From assembly GCA_018242765.1 (NCBI GenBank), contig JAFEBH010000021.1:161156-225155 (forward strand): a stretch of DNA of 64,000 bases, read 5' to 3'. The position numbers were made by a program, and so were the translations under genes. The first letter of the stretch is position 1; every line of letters begins with the position of its first letter. Under the pieces are notes generated by a model. It did not search any database. It had not been told where the DNA came from and saw only the letters and a list, made by a program, of their open reading frames with translations. Origin of the DNA: Nitrospira sp. Its GTDB lineage: Bacteria; Nitrospirota; Nitrospiria; Nitrospirales; Nitrospiraceae. This document shows, in pieces, positions 8,803 to 17,636 of this stretch.

Positions 8803-9611
8803 CTTCCCACCTGCTTCCTCGGACGGCGGCTTGATCGCAAGACACGACCGTTCCCTGCACCTCGCGCAATGAGTGGCTCCCACGCTCGGAACTGGTCCAC
8901 CACTCCGTGGTGGGTGATATCCAAGCGGATCGGCGTAATCGACACGTACCCGTCCTCAACTGCCTCGTGGTCTGCATCCTTACTACGACTCCACGAGACA
9001 CGTTGACCGGCGATCCAGTAGTAGGGGCGCCCATGGGGATCGATCTTTTCGATGATCGGATTATGAAAACGCCTACGGCTCAGACAGGTAATCCGTACTC
9101 CTCTCATCTTGGATGAAGTCCGATCTGGAATATTGACGTTTAAGAGAGTTTCGTCCGGGAGGCCATGTTCCACCACAAGCCTGGCCACACGAGCGGCATA
9201 GGTCGCGCCGATCTCGAATCGAAAGGTATCCTGCCCTTCTTGCGAAACCGCAAGCGAAGGAACGCCCAGAATGGTGCCTTCCATCGCCGCCGACACGGTC
9301 CCCGAGTACATCACATCATCACCAAGGTTGACACCCTTATTGATGCCGGATACGACAATGGCGGGAGGTTTCGGCATTACCTTGAGGACGGCGAGGTTCA
9401 CACAATCCACCGGCGTTCCGTTCACGGTATAGGTGCGTGGAGCCACGTGGTGCACACGCAACGGTTTATGCAACGTCACTGCGTGAGCCACCGCCGTGCG
9501 TTCCCGATCCGGAGCCACGACCCACACTTCACCGAGTGCAGCGAGCGCGTGCGCCAAGGCCGTAATCCCTGGAGACTGAATGCCGTCGTCGTTGGTCACT
9601 AGGATACGCAT
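8799..9611 (-). CDS. surE: 5'/3'-nucleotidase SurE
   Basis: SurE is a divalent-metal nucleotidase acting on nucleoside monophosphates, linked to stress survival. The 270 residues carry the metal-binding NDDG at 7-10, the VAPDRERTAVAHAVTL loop, VNGTPVDCV and the SGINKGVNLGDDVMYSGTV signature. A basic tail of about 15 residues (GRVLRSSRRPRKQ) follows the catalytic domain. The gene ends inside the DedA start codon, and a strong terminator 14 bases upstream of its ATG separates it from tRNA-Pro, so it must have its own promoter in that short gap or be read through. Confidence 0.95.
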   Translation of the reverse strand: MRILVTNDDGIQSPGITALAHALAALGEVWVVAPDRERTAVAHAVTLHKPLRVHHVAPRTYTVNGTPVDCVNLAVLKVMPKPPAIVVSGINKGVNLGDDVMYSGTVSAAMEGTILGVPSLAVSQEGQDTFRFEIGATYAARVARLVVEHGLPDETLLNVNIPDRTSSKMRGVRITCLSRRRFHNPIIEKIDPHGRPYYWIAGQRVSWSRSKDADHEAVEDGYVSITPIRLDITHHGVVDQFRAWEPLIARGAGNGRVLRSSRRPRKQVGR

Positions 9612-9624
9612 GGGAAGACTGCAA

Positions 9625-9648
9625 TAAAAAAGCTGCCCGAGGCAGCTT
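9625..9648 (-). terminator. Rho-independent terminator downstream of tRNA-Pro
   Basis: On the minus strand AAGCTGCC and GGCAGCTT form an eight-base stem around a TCG loop, directly followed by TTTTTT-like sequence. It lies about 55 bases beyond the 3' end of the tRNA and just before the surE start, so it should end the tRNA transcript. Confidence 0.85.
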
Positions 9649-9702
9649 CGGCGGAACTGAGAGATCCGGTCTCTTCCCTCATCCCCTCAAGACTCTGCAC
9701 AC

Positions 9703-9779
9703 TGGTCGGGGCGGCGGGATTTGAACCCACGACCACTCGCACCCCAAGCGAGTGCGCTACCGGGCTGCGCTACGCCCCG
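9703..9779 (-). tRNA. tRNA-Pro (anticodon GGG)
   Basis: The 77-base gene folds into a full cloverleaf. The acceptor arms are CGGGGCG and CGCCCCG, the D-arm contains AGCGCAGCCCGGTAGCGC, the anticodon stem is CTCGC/GCGAG around the loop TTGGGGT (anticodon GGG), and the T-arm contains GGTTCAAATCC. The discriminator is A and CCA is encoded. It lies downstream of the MerR-type gene, a position often seen after ihfA-merR pairs. Confidence 0.95.
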
Positions 9780-9859
9780 ACGTGTTCTCACTTTCGAGCC
9801 GGTTATTGTCGCAGATTCTTTCGTGATTGTCTTCGGTGAAATGCACCGGCTCTTCGAAT

Positions 9860-10210
9860 TTATGATGAATGCGAATCGATGATCTTCAGAATAACTTGGA
9901 GATCCCCTCTCAGCTTTTTAGCGATCTCCCTTGGCCTCAGCCGGCGGGTAGCAGCCCTCCCACGACGGACCCAATACCGCTTCACCCCCTCAAGCGTATG
10001 CCCTTCTTCATACAGCATGCGCTTGATCTGCAAGACCGTTTCGATATCTCGTTGAACGTACAGTCGTTGATTCCCACGACTCTTCTTAGGCTTTAAGAAT
10101 GCGAATTGAGATTCCCAGAAACGGAGTACGTACGAGGGCAGCCTTGTCAGCCGACTGACCTCCCCGATTTTATAGAAAACCTTGCTGCCCAGCCGGGGCT
10201 CAGTTCCCAT
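9860..10210 (-). CDS. MerR-family HTH regulator
   Basis: The protein of about 116 residues starts with a MerR-type winged helix: KVFYKIGEVSRLTRLPSYVLRFWESQF, then NQRLYVQRDIETVLQIKRML. The region after residue 75 is basic and helical, without the cysteines of metal-sensing MerR proteins. I chose the ATG at 10210, preceded by TGAGG at good spacing, rather than the GTG at 10222. It follows ihfA by about 40 bases, the conserved order ihfA-merR seen in many bacteria. The ligand and targets are unknown. Confidence 0.85.
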   Translation of the reverse strand: MGTEPRLGSKVFYKIGEVSRLTRLPSYVLRFWESQFAFLKPKKSRGNQRLYVQRDIETVLQIKRMLYEEGHTLEGVKRYWVRRGRAATRRLRPREIAKKLRGDLQVILKIIDSHSS

Positions 10211-10252
10211 GACCGGCCTCACGGTGCGGTCGACAATGTGGGTGAAGTCGCC

Positions 10253-10528
10253 TTACGAATTGACGTACTTCTTGAATACCTGGCTTGGACGAAATGTAAC
10301 GACTCGTCGGGGGGTAATCCCAATCTCTTCTCCGGTCCGTGGGTTGCGTCCCTTCCGTGCGCCTTTGCTCCGCACGACAAAATTTCCAAACCCTGCGATT
10401 TTTACTGATTCTCCCTTCTGCAATACCGACTTGAGGAGATTCAGCACGAACTCGACGATATCAGCCGCTTCATTTTTCGAGATACCAACCTGTTTAAAAA
10501 TTTCTTCAGCGATATCCGCCTTTCTCAT
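10253..10528 (-). CDS. ihfA: Integration host factor alpha subunit / HU-family DNA-bending protein
   Basis: The 91-residue protein is a complete HU/IHF fold: helices from MRKADIAEEIFKQVGISKNE, the ESVKIAGFGNFVVRSKGARK core, the DNA-intercalating arm GRNPRTGEEIGITPRRVV and the terminal helix. It bends DNA and supports nucleoid structure, recombination and sigma54 promoters. IHF-alpha rather than HU is suggested by the phasing GRNPRTGEEI and by the adjacent MerR-type gene. A clear promoter lies upstream. Confidence 0.88.
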   Translation of the reverse strand: MRKADIAEEIFKQVGISKNEAADIVEFVLNLLKSVLQKGESVKIAGFGNFVVRSKGARKGRNPRTGEEIGITPRRVVTFRPSQVFKKYVNS

Positions 10529-10600
10529 GCCACCCCCCTACGTGACGACGACCACTCGCCGCGCTACAATCCCTTCGCGCAATTACGGTGAGTTTGTCTT

Positions 10601-10629
10601 AAGTTACGTGAGGTTATGACACCTGTCAA
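10601..10629 (-). promoter_or_regulatory. Sigma70-type promoter for ihfA
   Basis: On the minus strand a perfect -35 box TTGACA (10629-10624) is followed after 17 bases by TAACTT (10606-10601). Transcription would start about 65 bases before the ihfA ATG, leaving a leader with a G-rich ribosome site (GGGGGGTGG). Confidence 0.6.
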
Positions 10630-10661
10630 GAATAAATTTGGAGACTGCTTACGAAAATACT

Positions 10662-12311
10662 CTAGTTTTTTGACAGCAGTTTATATTCGATGCTATCGGC
10701 GAGGGCTTGCCACGTCGCTTCCATGATATTTTCAGAAACTCCCACCGTTCCCCACTTGTCTTTGTGGTCACCTGACTCGATTAACACACGCACCTTTGAT
10801 TCGGTCCCCCGATTCGCCGCTAACACTCGTACCTTATAGTCCAGTAATTTCACCTCTCGAAGCTGCGGATAGAATTTTTCCAGGGCTTTGCGCAACGCAT
10901 GATCGAGTGCATTCACCGGTCCCGCCCCGATCGCAGCCGTATGCTCAACCGCGTCCCCGACTTTAACCATCACCGTCGCTTCAGAGAGCAGGGAGCCATT
11001 CTCCTGCTTCTTTTCAACAATCACGCGAAATCCGAGCAATTGGAACGACGACTTATGGCTCCCCATCGCCTTTCGCATCAGCAATTCAAAGGACCCCTCG
11101 GCCCCTTCGAATTGATAGCCCTGGCTTTCTCGCTCCTTTAGCGTATGGACGAGCTCATCGACTTTCGCATGGTCCTTGGAGAGCTTGATCCCATAGGTTT
11201 CGATCTTGTCGAGCAGTCCGCTCCTCCCGCCATAGTCGGAAATCAACATTCGCTGCCGATTGCCGACGCGAGCCGGATCAATATGTTCATAGGTCGCCGA
11301 GTTCTTCAACACAGCATGAATATGCACGCCACCTTTGTGGGCGAATGCGGAATCCCCCACATAGGGCTGATGCTTATTGGGCATCAGATTGGCGACCTCC
11401 GTCACAAATCCGGACACATCCTTGAGATGGCTCAAGGTATTGGTCAAGGCCTGGCGTTTCATTTTCAGCTCGAGATTCGGAATAATAGAACAGAGATTGG
11501 CGTTTCCACACCGCTCCCCAATTCCATTGATCGTCCCCTGCACTTGGAGAATCCCCGTTTCGATGGCGACCAAAGAGTTTGCCACGGCCATTTCACAATC
11601 GTTATGGGCATGGATACCGAGCGGCACTCCACACTCGCGTTGTACCACGCCGCAGATCTCGCGGATTTCCCACGGCATCGTGCCGCCGTTGGTATCACAG
11701 AGAATGACTCGCTCCGCACCGGCTTCGACCGCTTTCCTGATCGTATTCAGCGCATAGTCCGGATTGGTCTTATAGCCGTCGAAGAAGTGCTCTGCGTCGT
11801 AGAATATCCGACGTCCTTTCCCTCGGAGATAGGCGATGGAGTCACCGATCAACTCAAGATTCTTGTGGAGGGAAATACCAAGCGCATCGGTGACATGGAG
11901 CGACCAGGTCTTCCCGAAGAGCGTGATGATCTTCGTGTCGGCGGCGAGTAGCCCCTGAAGATTCGGATCCTTGCGAGCCGTGTTGCTGGCTTTCCTGGTC
12001 GACCCAAAGGCGATGACCTCCGCATGCTTCAGCGGAATCGTCTTGATCATCCGGAAGAATTCAATATCTTTTGGATTCGCACCCGGCCACCCGCCTTCAA
12101 TGAAATGCACGCCGAGACTGTCCAGTTTCTGCGCGATAAGCACCTTATCTTCCGCCGAGAAACTGACATCCTCCGCCTGTGCGCCGTCACGGAGCGTGGT
12201 GTCATAGATTTCCAATTTGGCCGCCTGCTCGGCAGACGGTATAGTGACAGAAACCGGAGCCTGTTCACGGACAGCGCGGGAAGTACGTGATTGTTTGGTA
12301 TTTCTAGCCAT
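10662..12311 (-). CDS. cimA: (R)-citramalate synthase
   Basis: The enzyme condenses pyruvate with acetyl-CoA to citramalate, the threonine-independent entry to isoleucine. The 549 residues show the DRE-TIM barrel with DTTLRDGAQ (about 35-43), the metal site HAHNDCEMAV and NGIGERCGN, and a C-terminal LeuA dimer/allosteric domain (about 400-545). The split into a long variant with FYDAEHFFDGY is characteristic of the cimA-type branch rather than of leuA. The leuCD genes in this window would supply the next step. About 40 N-terminal residues are polar and may be dispensable. Confidence 0.9.
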   Translation of the reverse strand: MARNTKQSRTSRAVREQAPVSVTIPSAEQAAKLEIYDTTLRDGAQAEDVSFSAEDKVLIAQKLDSLGVHFIEGGWPGANPKDIEFFRMIKTIPLKHAEVIAFGSTRKASNTARKDPNLQGLLAADTKIITLFGKTWSLHVTDALGISLHKNLELIGDSIAYLRGKGRRIFYDAEHFFDGYKTNPDYALNTIRKAVEAGAERVILCDTNGGTMPWEIREICGVVQRECGVPLGIHAHNDCEMAVANSLVAIETGILQVQGTINGIGERCGNANLCSIIPNLELKMKRQALTNTLSHLKDVSGFVTEVANLMPNKHQPYVGDSAFAHKGGVHIHAVLKNSATYEHIDPARVGNRQRMLISDYGGRSGLLDKIETYGIKLSKDHAKVDELVHTLKERESQGYQFEGAEGSFELLMRKAMGSHKSSFQLLGFRVIVEKKQENGSLLSEATVMVKVGDAVEHTAAIGAGPVNALDHALRKALEKFYPQLREVKLLDYKVRVLAANRGTESKVRVLIESGDHKDKWGTVGVSENIMEATWQALADSIEYKLLSKN

Positions 12312-12474
12312 AGGAGAGAAAGGGTATCAGGAGAGGGGCTCCTCTGTCGAGCCATCTGCTTGATGTAGGGGGCTGTGGTCGTATAGAGCGGTTACATGAT
12401 CAAGGCCGAATCGCAATCCGATTATGCAAGATTCAAAGTTGAAACTGGTCCTGTTGCTTCATTAGGTACTGCCT

Positions 12475-15400
12475 TCAAACTCCGTGGGATTGGCCATACA
12501 GACTCGCCCCCCGCTCTCCATAGACCTCGTAGACATGTTCGAACACCGCAGAGCATTTCTGTTTGTAGAGATCGGGCGTGTAGGCCCGAGGGAGCCCCTG
12601 GTCGAGTAGATCTTCAATCGCCAGCTTCACGCGCGAACGAGCGGAGACCGTCTGCCGCCAATTCAGCACGAGCAGCTGTTTCAGTTTCTCCAGCAAGTCT
12701 TTGGCCACCTTCTTAAGTTCGGTTCGCTCCTCCGCACTGAGCGCAGGAGCTGGACGCGTGAGGATATCAAAGATCACCAGTTCCTCTTCGGTGAGGCGCT
12801 CCCGAACATGCCGTTGCTGTTCGTCGTTCAAACTACGGCTGAGCGCGAGGAGCTCTTTGAACAGTTCGTCGATGTTGCGGCTCCCCGCATTGTAGGCGTC
12901 GATTAATTCCTCAAACTTCGTCAGATAGTCGGCCCTGGTCCGATTCAGACGAATGAGCGTATCGAGCTGAGAACGGATGGCGGCCTTCAATTGCTCCAGG
13001 TCAATATTCTTCGTTTTGGACTTTCCAAACCGTTTGGCCAAGGCCTCGAAGTCGATCTTCGTCAGATCGATAACCCCGTGACCGGTCGTTCTCTGGGGAA
13101 TATGGAATCCATCCGCCGCCACTGATGCATCCAGGATCTTGCTCAGATCCGTCATCACAGCGGAAAGATCAGCTGGTCCCTCCCCGGTTCGTTCCAGGAT
13201 ACTTGCGGCGATAGTGCTCAGGCAGGCGACACGAGCGGCGAATTCGAGGACGGAGGGATCAGGCTTCACGGCTTGAAACAAGGTCTGCACCCATCCTTCC
13301 TGGCCGAGAAAGTCCTTGCGAAGCAGATCGGGAGAGATCATGCGTTCCACCGTCTCGGCAAGCTTCGTCAGTCGATCGAGACTCCCTGCCGGAGTCTGTT
13401 CGATTTCTCCGAGGTTAATGCCATGAGCCAGACAGAACGCGTCCGTCTCTGTGATCGCCTGGCGCAGGCTCTGCACAAGCTGCTGCTTATTTCGAATCGG
13501 CTGCTCCCCGCCCTTCCCCTTGGCATAAATCGCAAGCGCCTGTTCGAGCGCCGCAAAGACATTGGCGTAGTCCACGATCAACCCACTGTGCTTTCCGGGA
13601 AACACACGATTGGCTCGGGCGATCGTCTGCATCAGCGTATGGTTCCGCATGGGTTTATCAAGGTAGATCGTCGAGCAGCTCGGCGCATCGAAGCCGGTCA
13701 GCCACATGGCACAGACAAAGACCAGGCGGAGCGGGTCTTTCGCGTCCTTGAACTTTTCGTCGAGCGTCTCATCGTTCATCCACTTCCGATGTGGCGCAAT
13801 GTCCAGCCCCAGCTTCTTCATCTGCTCGATCTCGTTCTGTCCCGGCGACACGATTAGCGCCATCTCGGTTGTACGGATCACCTCCAGACGAGCCTTCAGG
13901 TCCCGGAGTTTGTCTGGACTGGCATCCTTCGCGGCATAGGTGGTCAGCCGGGCCACCTCCTGCTCAACTCGCTTTTCTTCAGTCTTCCAGTGCTTCCGCA
14001 CCTTGTCGTGCATGCGCAGCGCTGTAGCTTTGTCGATAGAGATGACCATCGCCTTCCCTTGAAAGCCTCGCCCGAGGAAGTGCTGCACAATATCTTTGGC
14101 AATCGTCTCCAGCCGGTCGTCGCGCGTCAGGAGTTGATACTGTCGGCCCAATTCACGCTCCAGCCGCCGTTCCTGTTCCTCATCCAGTCCAGCCGCCTCG
14201 ATGAGGTTGTAGAGATCGTCATTGAGATTGGGGTTCTCCAAGCGAAGTTCCGGCGTCCGGTTTTCATAGAACAGCGGCACCGTCGCGCCATCCTCCACCG
14301 ACTGCTGAAAGTCGTAGATCGAAACATAATCGCCGAATACTTCGCGAGTTCGTTCCTCCCCGGCAATCAAGGGTGTGCCGGTAAAGGCGAGGAAGAGGGC
14401 TTTCGGCAAGGCCGCACGCATGTTCAGTGCCAGGGTATCGTATTGGCTCCGATGTGCTTCATCGGTCAGCACGATCACATCGGACCGATCACAGAGCAGT
14501 TCAGGCGTCTGGAACTTGTGAATGAGCGTGAAGACATAGCGATGGTTCTCGCCAAGTAACTGCCGCAACTGCGCGCCGCTTTGGGCATGGCATTGGTCGC
14601 TCTCTGTCTCACTGACCGCGCCGCAGGCCTTGAACGTCTTGGCGATCTGGTCATCCAGCTCGACACGATCCGTCACCACCACAAAAGTCCAATTGCCGGA
14701 CACCTTCCGGAGAATCTTCTGCGCAAAGAACACCATGGCGAAACTCTTGCCGGAGCCCTGCGTCTGCCAGAATACGCCCCCTCGCCCGTGCCCCTGTTTT
14801 CGAGCAGCCAGCGTCGCGGCAATGGCGTTGTTCACGCCAAGGAACTGGTGATTCTGTCCCAGCACCTTGACCAACCCGCCTTTGTGTTCTGAGAAGAGGG
14901 TAAAATTTTCGAGCAAGTCCAGCAGGCGAGACGGCTCACAGGTTCCGCGCAACATCACTTCAAGTGACACACGGCGCGGTTCGTCTTCGCGCTCGATCCG
15001 TTTCCATTCAAAGAACCGCTCCCAGTCAGCGGTGAGCGATCCGACGCGGCTCTCCGTTCCGTTGGAGACAATCATCAGGCCGTTGAACCAGAAGAGTTGG
15101 GGAATGTCGTCCTTGTAACAGGTGAGGTTGTCGTCAAAGGCCTGCTGCGCCGGCACGCCGGGTTTCTTCAGTTCAATGACAACAAGCGGAAGGCCGTTCA
15201 CGAATCCGACAAGATCAGGCCGACGGGTATAGAGGGAACCTGTGACGCTGAGCTGGCTGACGAGCAGGAATTCATTGGCGGCAGGGTTCTCCCAATCTAT
15301 AACGCAGACGCGTTTTGGTTCCTGCCCTCCACTCTTGGCATTGGTGACAACAACCTCAATGCCGTCTTTGAGAAGCCCATACACTTCCCGATTCGCCGCC

Positions 15401-15660
15401 GCCAGGCTCATGGCCGAACGATCACGGATCAGTTGGTCGATGGCTGCTGAAATGGCTTCAGGTGGGAGTGAAGAGTTCAGGCGTTCAAGCGCAGCACGAA
15501 GACGAGGGAGGAGGACCGATTCGCCTTTTGTTTCGCGGCCGAGCGTTCTCTGATTGCCAACATCTTCGTCTAAGGCTGAAACAGCCTGCCATCCGAGTGT
15601 GGTAAGCAATGCAATGGCTGGTTGTTCAACGAGTTGATCTTCTGAGTAGGCGTGGGCCAT
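12475..15660 (-). CDS. hsdR: Type I restriction enzyme R subunit (HsdR)
   Basis: This is the ATP-driven DNA translocase and nuclease of a type I system. The N-terminal nuclease domain has D-LVGFVNGLPLVVIELKKPG (PD...ExK) at about residue 170. The motor has Walker A QTQGSGKS at about 300, DEAHRSQ (motif II) and FTGTPL (motif III), then helicase motifs to about 720, with a long helical C-terminus for binding the methylase core. I use the ATG at 15660; a TTG nine bases upstream is an alternative. The gene is about 1,061 residues with no disruption. It ends the island and is separated from hsdS/hsdM by four accessory genes. Confidence 0.95.
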   Translation of the reverse strand: MAHAYSEDQLVEQPAIALLTTLGWQAVSALDEDVGNQRTLGRETKGESVLLPRLRAALERLNSSLPPEAISAAIDQLIRDRSAMSLAAANREVYGLLKDGIEVVVTNAKSGGQEPKRVCVIDWENPAANEFLLVSQLSVTGSLYTRRPDLVGFVNGLPLVVIELKKPGVPAQQAFDDNLTCYKDDIPQLFWFNGLMIVSNGTESRVGSLTADWERFFEWKRIEREDEPRRVSLEVMLRGTCEPSRLLDLLENFTLFSEHKGGLVKVLGQNHQFLGVNNAIAATLAARKQGHGRGGVFWQTQGSGKSFAMVFFAQKILRKVSGNWTFVVVTDRVELDDQIAKTFKACGAVSETESDQCHAQSGAQLRQLLGENHRYVFTLIHKFQTPELLCDRSDVIVLTDEAHRSQYDTLALNMRAALPKALFLAFTGTPLIAGEERTREVFGDYVSIYDFQQSVEDGATVPLFYENRTPELRLENPNLNDDLYNLIEAAGLDEEQERRLERELGRQYQLLTRDDRLETIAKDIVQHFLGRGFQGKAMVISIDKATALRMHDKVRKHWKTEEKRVEQEVARLTTYAAKDASPDKLRDLKARLEVIRTTEMALIVSPGQNEIEQMKKLGLDIAPHRKWMNDETLDEKFKDAKDPLRLVFVCAMWLTGFDAPSCSTIYLDKPMRNHTLMQTIARANRVFPGKHSGLIVDYANVFAALEQALAIYAKGKGGEQPIRNKQQLVQSLRQAITETDAFCLAHGINLGEIEQTPAGSLDRLTKLAETVERMISPDLLRKDFLGQEGWVQTLFQAVKPDPSVLEFAARVACLSTIAASILERTGEGPADLSAVMTDLSKILDASVAADGFHIPQRTTGHGVIDLTKIDFEALAKRFGKSKTKNIDLEQLKAAIRSQLDTLIRLNRTRADYLTKFEELIDAYNAGSRNIDELFKELLALSRSLNDEQQRHVRERLTEEELVIFDILTRPAPALSAEERTELKKVAKDLLEKLKQLLVLNWRQTVSARSRVKLAIEDLLDQGLPRAYTPDLYKQKCSAVFEHVYEVYGERGASLYGQSHGV

Positions 15661-15662
15661 AA

Positions 15663-16433
15663 CTAGCAATGAAGAGAATGAAATTCTTCGCTATTCATGG
15701 GCTCATGCCCAGCAGGAAATGCTCCCTCCAACTCAACGAGTACACGTTGGCTCCGAGGAGAAGGAGGCTGATTCAGTTGGACGACACGTGCATGAAAGTG
15801 TCCGAGTCCGCTAGAAACTGATCGCGCGACGCAGTGTGCAAGATATCGAGGTGCCCAACCAAGGATGAGAGAGTCATCCGTCGTATGCAGCCGGACAGTT
15901 GGACCAGTTGCAGGATGATTCAACTCCACTGAAACTTGTAGTGCTTCACCAGGTTCAAGATGCTGAAGCCGATCCTGGGACATCACATTGAGGTGATCCC
16001 ACCCATGCAAAAAGAACCGGCAGAAGAAGGTTCCATCTAGGCGGGTTTGAAGCTCGGGGAACACCTCTAGATTGTCCGTTTGCTTGCCGCCCCCACTGAT
16101 AGCCAAAATGTCAAACGGATCAGCTTGATCGGCAGAAAGGCAGAGCCGATCGAGATACTCAGCATAATCCTCTCGCATCGGGCTGATCACGCGATTACGA
16201 AAAAGCGGGAACAGCTCCTCGAGCTCATACACCTGATCAAGTCGTGGGAAGGCGGCCAATGGCTGAAAGCCTACCTTGGCTTGCGCCGCCAAGACTCCCC
16301 GCGTATAGGCAAACCGAAACCAACTCCCTTCACGCTGTCCATCCAACCGTCCGATTGGAAACCAATGGGCAGAGCCGCTCCCGATTGAGACACCCGAACG
16401 ATGAAGCCCCCAGGCCATAAACAATGTTTTCAT
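15663..16433 (-). CDS. HIRAN-like domain protein of the restriction island
   Basis: The 256-residue protein (start ATG 16433, after AAGG) has an N-terminal domain of unknown function: WFPIGRL, RFAYTRGVLAA, LEELFPLFRNRV and LAISGGGKQTDN. The C-terminal half contains LEPGEALQVSVELNHPATGP and LHTTDDSLILGWAPRYLA, the shape of a HIRAN domain (a fold that binds free DNA 3' ends in helicase-associated proteins). It stops two bases before the hsdR start, so it is coupled to hsdR. A role in recognising damaged or foreign DNA is inferred from fold and context; no catalytic motif is evident. Confidence 0.6.
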   Translation of the reverse strand: MKTLFMAWGLHRSGVSIGSGSAHWFPIGRLDGQREGSWFRFAYTRGVLAAQAKVGFQPLAAFPRLDQVYELEELFPLFRNRVISPMREDYAEYLDRLCLSADQADPFDILAISGGGKQTDNLEVFPELQTRLDGTFFCRFFLHGWDHLNVMSQDRLQHLEPGEALQVSVELNHPATGPTVRLHTTDDSLILGWAPRYLAHCVARSVSSGLGHFHARVVQLNQPPSPRSQRVLVELEGAFPAGHEPMNSEEFHSLHC

Positions 16434-16802
16434 AAAACCTTGTCCAGCGTATCTGCCTAAAACTATCACCGGGCAGAATAATTCGCTTGAGTTTTCGACT
16501 CGAATCGGCTGATATTATCAGCAGCTCATCTACCATGTGTAGAAGGAGCATACGGGGCCGTCTGGCAGTAATGCCCGGCGGCTCTAGTCTTTTTGAGCAC
16601 GCCAAAACTCCTCTCGTTCCCGTTCAAAATCCCTTTACCGATACTGCTTCACCGAATACCTATATCTTTAAGACACAGTATCTGTTCTGCCCTGCCAGGA
16701 CATTCTCCAGTTCCCGCACTTCCTGCCAACGCCTCGGACCCAAGGAGCTGAATCTCAGCCTGCTCAATGAGCAGTTTCTTCAGTATAGGCGTGCGGCACA
16801 AG
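16434..16802 (-). other. Non-coding or degenerate stretch inside the restriction island
   Basis: No intact gene fits this 369-base gap. On the minus strand short protein-like pieces appear in different frames, for example PILKKLLIEQAEIQLLG (about 16730-16790) continuing after a frame change as WQEVRELENVLAGQNRYCVL (to about 16672), then a stop, and later RDFEREREEFWRAQKD before a stop near 16585. These look like remains of one or two small genes. The region could also hold a promoter for the downstream HIRAN-hsdR pair. Confidence 0.3.
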
Positions 16803-17624
16803 CTAAAGAAGATCCATCTGATCTTCGTGTGGAATCGGGAACACTCCGATGATGACCCACGGATTCGGGGAAAAACCATGAAACTGTTTTAGCGTCCCCA
16901 GAAAGAAATGGAGATCACGGCCAGAAAACTCATGGAGGTATTTCTGGCGAACCTTTTCCAATGCGGCAGTTTCCGAATTGGACGTGGATTTCAGACAGTT
17001 CCAGAAGAGCTGGCCGGTCTCCCAATCAAGTACCTGAAGTTCACTCTCGCGGCCATCGACATCGGCAAACCGATAGGAAAAGTTGTACGGCAGCTTTGGC
17101 ATCAACTGGAATGTCTCACGCCAGGCTTCATCTTCAAAGAGATTGCCTTGGGAAGCAGCCTGACGCATTGCGGCCACCTTGGCTGTATTCCAATCACACT
17201 CACACTCCTCTCAGGTGAAATCAAGAATTCGAGCGGGCTTAAATACAGCAAGGGAAAGCGTGTTGGCTTTTGCGCCATCAAGCAGGGGTTGGAGGCGGTC
17301 ATACACGCACGAGGGGTTCAGCAGTAGCTGTCGTCGTTCTCGCCAGTTCTTGTCGGTCCCTACATGGCCGATACGGCGCATTTCTCTGGGGTCTACAAGA
17401 CGATAGGTCTCCGGCCTGGGATCGGAGCCGCTCTTCACGAGTTCGGCTTCAATCCAATCAAACTTCGCGTACTGATCCTCTTCTTCAAGCCGACGGAATG
17501 GAACCGGGTAGAGTCGCACCCACGAACCATCAGCGCGAACTCCGGCAGTGCACACCATCTCTCCATACTTCCGTGAGAGGGTGGGATAGGTCTTGACCGT
17601 GATCAGCACGCGTTCCTTTGGCAT
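16803..17624 (-). pseudogene. Conserved restriction-island protein interrupted by an in-frame TGA
   Basis: One reading frame runs 273 codons from ATG 17624 to TAG 16803 but contains TGA at 17213-17211 (codon 138). The N-terminal part begins PKERVLITVKTYPTLSRKYG and has GSWVRLYPVPFR. The C-terminal part after the stop has LPYNFSYRFAD, DWETGQLFWNCL and DLHFFLGTLKQFHG. As I recall the family, the two halves form one protein of about 270 residues, and the codons around the stop (ILDFT-stop-EECECDW) match its middle. So this is a nonsense mutation, a sequencing error or a recoded codon. An internal ATG at 17177 could restart the second half. The biochemical function is unknown. Confidence 0.7.
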
Positions 17625-17636
17625 TACTGTTCAGGC

